A stretch of 26,463 bases of DNA from Azolla pinnata (lineage: Eukaryota; Streptophyta; Polypodiopsida; Salviniales; Salviniaceae): assembly GCA_037176905.1 (NCBI GenBank), contig JBBBWG010006480.1:1-26463 (forward strand), in the 5' to 3' direction. This document shows, one piece after another, positions 21,613-26,463 of this stretch (its first letter is position 1; the number at the start of each line of letters is the position of its first letter). The notes beneath the pieces are model-generated. The model was not told the origin of the DNA and did not search any database. It saw nothing but the letters and a program-made list of their open reading frames with translations. Position numbers and translations under genes: made by a program.

Positions 21613-22460
21613 TTTTGGAGGGGGGGAAAGGGACCTTATTTCCTGTTGTTCTCCAGATCCGAAAGCTTGGATCTTTTTACTCTAATTTTGTGACTGACGC
21701 CTCACCTATGTGCATTTGATGTGCAAATGAATACGAAGAATCGGAAAGGAAAAGAGAAGTTGTGAATGATTGGAAATTTGAAGCGCCATGTTTTCCGGAG
21801 GTGGTTCTATAGTTGTGATTTCACTTCAGTTGGGATTGAAGTTATGAATGGGGAATCGGAGTGCCACGTTTTGTAGAGGTGGTTCTATAGCCCTGTTTCG
21901 TAGCGAATTGCACATATCTCAGGTCCGTTTTGATGGATGTGGTAGGCATCGGAATCTTGTTCAGCTTGCATAGATAGCTAGCATCTTGCTATGCAAATGT
22001 TTTTAGGTATGCAGGTGATGCATTTCTTGATGGAACCAGAAGCTAAATAACGCTCTTACTCTTGCACTGAAGGTAAAACATCTTTTGGGTTGCCATTCCT
22101 TCTCCTTGCTTGTCATAGATTTTTATTCTTTTTAATGGTGTCTTTGTAGATGCCTCCGAGTGCATGGAGATCTCCTAATTCCATTGGCTTTCCATCTAGA
22201 CTATGGGGCCTGGGCCAAAGAACAAGAAGCCTGGTTTTGTGTCTGTTTGTGCTCTTCAGCGATCTTCGAATCCCAGGAAGTGTAGTTTTGATTAAGTGCA
22301 GAAACAAATGTGTAGCCTTAACAGTTAATGAAGTTTGTAGGATTAAGATGGTGTTACTGTCTTCGGATTGTAGGAATGTTATAACACCCCTTATACAATC
22401 TTTGGATTAAAGAATCTGACTCAGTCATGGCTCACTTGAAACACAGATGACAGGATTTTA
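21613..22460. other. Unassigned DNA after TRMB
   Basis: No gene recognised. A roughly 30 bp direct repeat (21784-21812 and 21861-21890) shares GCCA(T/C)GTTTT and AGGTGGTTCTATAG. ORFs at 22150-22410 (+) and 22113-22307 (-) have no motifs. Confidence 0.5.
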
Positions 22461-22462
22461 GT

Positions 22463-22761
22463 AAAGGTTGACAATGAGCTACTAGCTCTATGTTTGACAA
22501 GCAACTTGCCATCATTTCGAAAGACTTTCGTTATGATCGTGTGCGGCTCTTTTGAAACTATAGTCGGAATTGTGTTTAGAAGCTCATTGGAAAACTTTTA
22601 TGTAGAGTATGCCAAGTGAAGCATATGTCATACAAGGTACGGGCAACCAGTTGAAACATCGTGGCTGTAGCTCATCACAAGGACCAAGTTACTTGAGCTA
22701 AAAGAATTAAGTCCAGTGGAACTACTGCAAGAAATGTGGACACATCAAGCTTCAATGTTAA
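22463..22761 (+). pseudogene. Decayed Ty1/copia gag remnant
   Basis: Near 22467-22610 one frame reads VDNELLALCLTSNLPSFRKTF. This resembles the copia gag segment before the zinc knuckle, which usually has a LLxSLPxSFxxF pattern. In another frame, 22711-22758 reads VQWNYCKKCGHIKLQC. That fits the C-x2-C-x4-H-x4-C zinc knuckle if the first Cys has become Trp. The two pieces are out of frame and have stops, so this is a relic. No protease or integrase was recognised downstream to 23300. Confidence 0.5.
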
Positions 22762-24072
22762 GCGGCGAGCCATCGAGGTAGAAAATGAGAAAGCTCAGAG
22801 ATATTAGCACAAGGGCAACTGTATCAAAGAGGTAAACTTTTGTGGTTTGATTATAGAAATTTCTAAAGATCCAAACATCCTTGCTTTTAAAAAGCACGAC
22901 CGAAATAGAAATCATGCTTATGATTGAGGGAGCCACTAATTGGCTTGTCAATTAAGGAGCTTCTTACATTGTGACTTTGTATTGGTCCAAATTTTAACAA
23001 TATATTGCTTGGGACTAAGACAAAAGGCTGAGGTGTTGGATACACCCCAACACTAGAGCAATTATCAACATTGGTACAGTGGAGGTTAATCTCCTTCCTA
23101 GCTCTACCTTACGATATATAATGCAGCCCTTTGGTCACTCATCTTGGTGGGCTAACTTGCGAATCAGGTATCCATGCCGGTTTCTTGTTAAAGAGGATCA
23201 ATACTTCACAAAGAACCTCTTTCTTGCTCGTGTTTCGGAAGGTATATTATATACCCATATAAAATATATAATTAGTGAAAATTGAACTTACAACCTCATA
23301 TGAACAAGACACTACGATAAATTATTTTAATATGAGTATGTATTTTATGCATAAAGTTTCATATATTTATACTTTTAATCTGAAAATAAGTTTGAAATAT
23401 ATCTAGAAAATTATACAAGGTTCAAGGATATATTTTTCAAAATGTTATGATGCATGTACTTTACACTACAAATACTTGTAACCTCCCATGTCCTTGCCAA
23501 GGGATTTAGTGTAATGCGAACATAAATACTTGTAACCTCTTTAAATTATACCAAATGATTCGATAATCGTCATTAATATAATAATCCAGTCTTTTGGTTC
23601 CATTCCAACTCTTCTTCTTTATCTATAGCCATGTTCGTTTTCTAGTTTCTTGTTGCTCCCGACTTGATGAGTTTATAACTTAGTTACTTTTAGTTTTGCG
23701 TTTATAGCCTAATCGATTGTTCGTGCTCTCCATCGTAATCTGTGGTTGGTATGTACACATCCTAATGTAATCCTTTTGATGACGTAGGTCCGGCTACGTA
23801 AGCAAATCCAGCATAATGTACCTATTAGAGGCTTGATATGCTGACCGACTCTCTTTCTCTGTCATCGTAGATAGTTCCTTGATGTGGATACTCCCCCTTA
23901 GATAACCTAACACAATATAAGAGATTGGCTTCCTAGCTAGTCGACTCTAGGACTCTTCATATGGTCTTGATGAGTACTACAGAAAGCGTAGGTCTTGCAC
24001 ATTTACTGTGGACCCAATCATCAGTAATCCGACCACTATAGCCATAACAAAAGAAATAATCAACAAGATCCG
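22762..24072. other. AT-rich DNA, no gene recognised
   Basis: It holds no coding region I can support. AATACTTGTAACCTC occurs twice (23471-23485 and 23525-23539), each near the sequence CATGTCC or a T-rich run. Stretches near 23280-23460 are strongly AT-rich. Confidence 0.5.
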
Positions 24073-24312
24073 ATTAAGCCCCTTCCCATGTTGAATCAAA
24101 ATATTGTCATAATCATGTAAGCACTTTCTTGATCCCTAATTTTGATAGTTCCAATTAAGTCCCTTCCCATGTTGATTCAAAATACTGTCATAATTACGTA
24201 AGCACTTTCTTGATCCCTAATTTTGATAGTTCCAATTAAGTCCCTTCCCATGTTGATTCAAAATACTGTCATAATCACGTAAGCACTTTCTTGATCCCTA
24301 ATTTGATAGTTG
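24073..24312 (+). repeat. 81 bp tandem triplication
   Basis: Three units start ATTAAG(T/C)CCCTTCCCATG at 24073, 24154 and 24235. Each runs through GTAAGCACTTTCTTGATCCC to TTGATAGTT. They are nearly identical, so amplification is recent. The last unit runs into the tRNA-like sequence that starts near 24307. Confidence 0.92.
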
Positions 24313-24480
24313 AAACGGTAAGGATACTTTGTCTTGAGGTCGGGATCTTGGGTTTAAGTCCCATGAGCTTGTAAGAATCTGGCCTTTGGGCGTCGTGACT
24401 TTCAGGTGAAAATCTAGCTTTCAAGCATAATGTGAATTATCTAAGTAGGTATGGATTTGATTCTTTTAGTTTAGTAGAGA
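24298..24480 (+). mobile_element. tRNA-derived SINE candidate
   Basis: TAGTTGAAACGG at 24307-24318 fits the pol III box A consensus TRGYNNARNNGG exactly. GGTTTAAGTCC at 24351-24361 fits box B GGTTCRANYCC with one change. The 32 bp between them is in the tRNA range. CCCATGAGC follows box B, as in a degenerate tRNA 3' half, then about 100 bp of unrelated body. No cloverleaf of a functional tRNA and no clear poly(A) tail or target-site duplication was found, so the ends are approximate. Confidence 0.6.
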
Positions 24481-24574
24481 CGGATCACATGGAATAGGAC
24501 AAGGTTTTGAGCTCAATGCTCTCTACTCACGTTGTCGTGGAGAAAACCGTCCTTAAGCGGAATCGGCGAAAGGG

Positions 24575-24680
24575 GTCGGCTGCTATGAAGGAATCTAGGC
24601 TAATGAGTAGGTCGGCTGATGTGAAGGAATCTAGGCTAATGAGTAGGCCGGCTAATGTGAAGGAATCGAGCAGGTAGCCG
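24575..24680 (+). repeat. 36 bp tandem repeat, probable LTR U3 repeats
   Basis: Units at 24575, 24611 and 24647 (partial) carry G(T/C)CGGCT, TGAAGGAATC and TAGGCTAATGAGTAG. They end about 30 bp before a TATA box. Short tandem repeats in U3 are common enhancer-like features of LTR elements. Confidence 0.8.
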
Positions 24681-24705
24681 GTTGTAACGACCTCTCTCCT
24701 TGGGC

Positions 24706-24712
24706 TATAAAA
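24706..24712 (+). promoter_or_regulatory. TATA box of the probable 5' LTR
   Basis: GGGCTATAAAAGAGAG is a strong plant TATA box about 220 bp before the gag ATG. Imperfect complementary arms (GACCTCTCTC and GAGAGGGAGGTC) flank it. I could not place the LTR ends or a primer binding site: the common TGGTATCAGAGC is absent. Confidence 0.65.
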
Positions 24713-24934
24713 GAGAGGGAGGTCTGGTGAGTGTGTGTGATTTCGTGGTCATCTAATATACCTTCTCGCTTACCATTCGTCCTCTTCTGTAAGTTCTCTG
24801 TGCTGCTCCTCCGTCTGTTCGGCTATTCCTTGGTCCAAGTCCCTCGTGGACCTGCCTCATTCTACACGCGCGCGTAGTTATGCGACATATTCTTGCGTGA
24901 ACCCGACGTGAACAGGCGGCAGAGGAATAGAAAG

Positions 24935-26463
24935 ATGAGGGGATCGGATCTCGCAGAAGCCATGGCTTTAGCAGTGGATCGGATAGTGAGTGCGCGCGAA
25001 GGCGCAAGCGCCCTCGATAGGGCTATTGAAGCTATCGTCGGCACGATAGGCCGGTTCGGTGGAAAGGACGCCACGAGCTATTTGGAGGCCTACCGAGCCG
25101 AAATGGTGATGAGGGACATTCCGGAAGATAGGCGGCTAGCAGGATTCCCTCGAGTGGCAATGCCGGGCATCCACGTGGAGGTGCTCGAGGTACGGGCTGA
25201 GAGCCGGACCTGGGAAGAGTTTGAAGGTCGGCTCCTTGAAAAATACGGGCTTGATAATGCGCTTCGACTATCTAAGCGGGACTTCATGGAATGGGTGGAG
25301 ACACCCGAAAAGGGGAGAAACGCGTCGGTGCTCCTTCGGGAGTTTGAAGAACGCTTCGCGCGTCTTTCGGCGCTGGACCGGGCCGTACTGGACACAAGTC
25401 GTGTCCTATTGTTCGTTAAATCGGCGGATGTAAGAGACCGGGAGAAGGTGGGCTTCATGCTTGAGACCAAGGATAGGATGACGGCCGATTGGGCCGTAGT
25501 GAAGAGAGTCTGCGGTCGTTTCGATAAACGGCGTGATTGGGTGGAAAAAGACTCGTCGGGGGCGGGGACTGTCGCGACAAGGAAGGTCGAGGTGCCCCCA
25601 CCGGCGCGAAGGGAAGAGACCCGAAACTAGCTCGAGACCGGCTCGACTTCGACTGGCATGGTCAATGGCCCATCCGGAGGAGCAGCTCTAGAGGAGCTGA
25701 CTTAGATAGTGAGGGACCTCTAGATTGCACAAGCACGGAGGGACGGCGGCGAACAAGTCCGTGACCGAAGGCCTCCGGCTGGGAATCGGTGCTTATGGTG
25801 CGACGCAGTTGGCCATGCCCGGAAGGACTGCAGGGACTTCGCCGAAGCGATAAGGGCTAACGTAGTGTACCTGTGCAACGGGCGCGTACACGATAACGAA
25901 ACCCGGAGGATGCTTGAGCTCAACATCGGACGAGGAGGGATGAAACGGCTCATGGAAGAAGCGGCTACTCGTCACGCGGAGACCATCCACTACTCGGCGT
26001 CGGCAGGTATCCGTGTCGGGAGTGATGAAATCCGGAAGAAGAAAGACTCTGGATTCTGGCCGTTGATGTTGGAAGGCCTCGTCGGAGTACGGCTTCGGAA
26101 AGAGGAAGCGGACCACGCAGAGAGGCATGTCTGAGAGGTAACCGGGTGGAGCGACCCGGTCGAGGAGAAGACGGGCTTCGTAGAGGCCACGTGCCAGAAC
26201 TACGAGGTTTTGATGGAAGAGAAGCGTGTGGGAAAGACCGGAGGGGTTGGACCCTCACAACGCTACGAGACCCGGTTCGGGGAGAAACAGAACGACGCCG
26301 GCGCGCAGGACAAAGCAAAGAAGGCTGGTTACCGGATGAGCACGGAGATCGAAAGAACCACGGACTTACGAAAGGTCCTGGAAGACCGGATCCTCGACAG
26401 CAAAGTGGAGCTGTCGCTGAGGGAGGTGCTCGGGATCGCCAAGAAGGAGGTCCACGACTCCAT
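24935..26463 (+). pseudogene. Ty3/gypsy-type LTR retroelement gag to pre-protease, four in-frame stops, cut by window end
   Basis: The frame starts MRGSDLAEAMALAVDRIVSA and matches plant gypsy gag: FGGKDATSYLEAYRAEMVM, SRTWEEFEGRLLEKYGL, REFEERFARLSALDR and RVLLFVKSADVRDREKVGF. A nucleocapsid zinc knuckle CLWCDAVGHARKDC (25790-25831) follows, then AEAIRANVVYLCNGRVHDNE and NIGRGGMKRLMEEA. After TGA the same frame continues with EVTGWSDPVEEK and ILDSKVELSLREVLGIAKKE, a segment that in related elements lies just before the aspartic protease. Stops in this one frame are TAG 25628, TAG 25703, TAG 25721 and TGA 26132; no frameshift is needed across 1.5 kb. The region is clearly more G+C-rich than the DNA before it. 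The element is defective as sequenced, and no protease or reverse transcriptase lies inside the window. Confidence 0.88.

Noticed and set aside
23280..23330. Possible reverse-strand SINE box B (AAGTTCAATTTTC)
   Set aside because: Two mismatches in the last positions and no box A upstream on that strand.
25628..25630. Programmed readthrough of the gag TAG
   Set aside because: Three more stops follow in the same frame, the zinc knuckle lies after three of them, and the context TAG CTC is not the known plant readthrough context.

Overview
The window is nuclear DNA of a land plant. The genes have many spliceosomal GT-AG introns (plus one GC-AG), the proteins match plant versions of their families, and there are long microsatellites, telomere-like tracts and an LTR-retrotransposon polyprotein. 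The gag region (wording around the zinc knuckle and the pre-protease segment) resembles Ty3/gypsy elements I associate with ferns and lycophytes, which hints at a seed-free vascular plant. The sequence alone does not settle the species. All recognised genes lie on the + strand, and all assignments come from reading motifs and exon phases by eye.

Layout. (1) 1-7995: a RIF1-like gene of at least ten exons, whose 5' end is ambiguous or lies before the window. Its HEAT-repeat N-terminal half is recognisable, and its long disordered C-terminal exon carries a PP1-docking-like KVKF, an AT-hook and three 16-residue repeats. (2) 8136-9766: intergenic. (3) 9767-11425: a small conserved plant gene resembling the HAPSTR1/C16orf72 (TAPR1-like) family. 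(4) 11426-12720: unassigned. (5) 12720-13565: a minisatellite very rich in CATGCA, ending about 110 bp before the next gene. (6) 13676-18725: a nine-exon gene for a mitochondrial stomatin-like (SPFH/band 7) protein that lacks about 21 residues normally present. (7) 18726-20335: a three-copy degenerate repeat whose last copy has expanded into nine 47-48 bp units. (8) 20434-21612: an intronless, GC-rich tRNA (guanine-N7) methyltransferase gene with TTAGGG repeats upstream and CCCTAAA-type repeats downstream, in opposite orientation. (9) 21613-24312: AT-rich DNA with a decayed Ty1/copia gag remnant and an 81 bp triplication. (10) 24298-24480: a tRNA-like pol III promoter, probably a SINE. (11) 24520-26463: promoter/LTR-like DNA and the gag-to-pre-protease part of a Ty3/gypsy-type element, in one frame broken by four stop codons and running off the window.

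The genes are independent housekeeping loci, not a pathway: replication timing/telomere/PP1 recruitment (RIF1), stress or genome-stability signalling (HAPSTR1-like, uncertain), mitochondrial membrane scaffolding (SLP) and tRNA m7G46 modification (TRMB). I saw no clear multi-gene novel system. The points most worth a second look are the telomere-like tracts around the TRMB gene, the shortened SLP coiled coil, the CATGCA array at the SLP promoter, the docking motifs of the plant RIF1, and the single-frame, transition-decayed retroelement.
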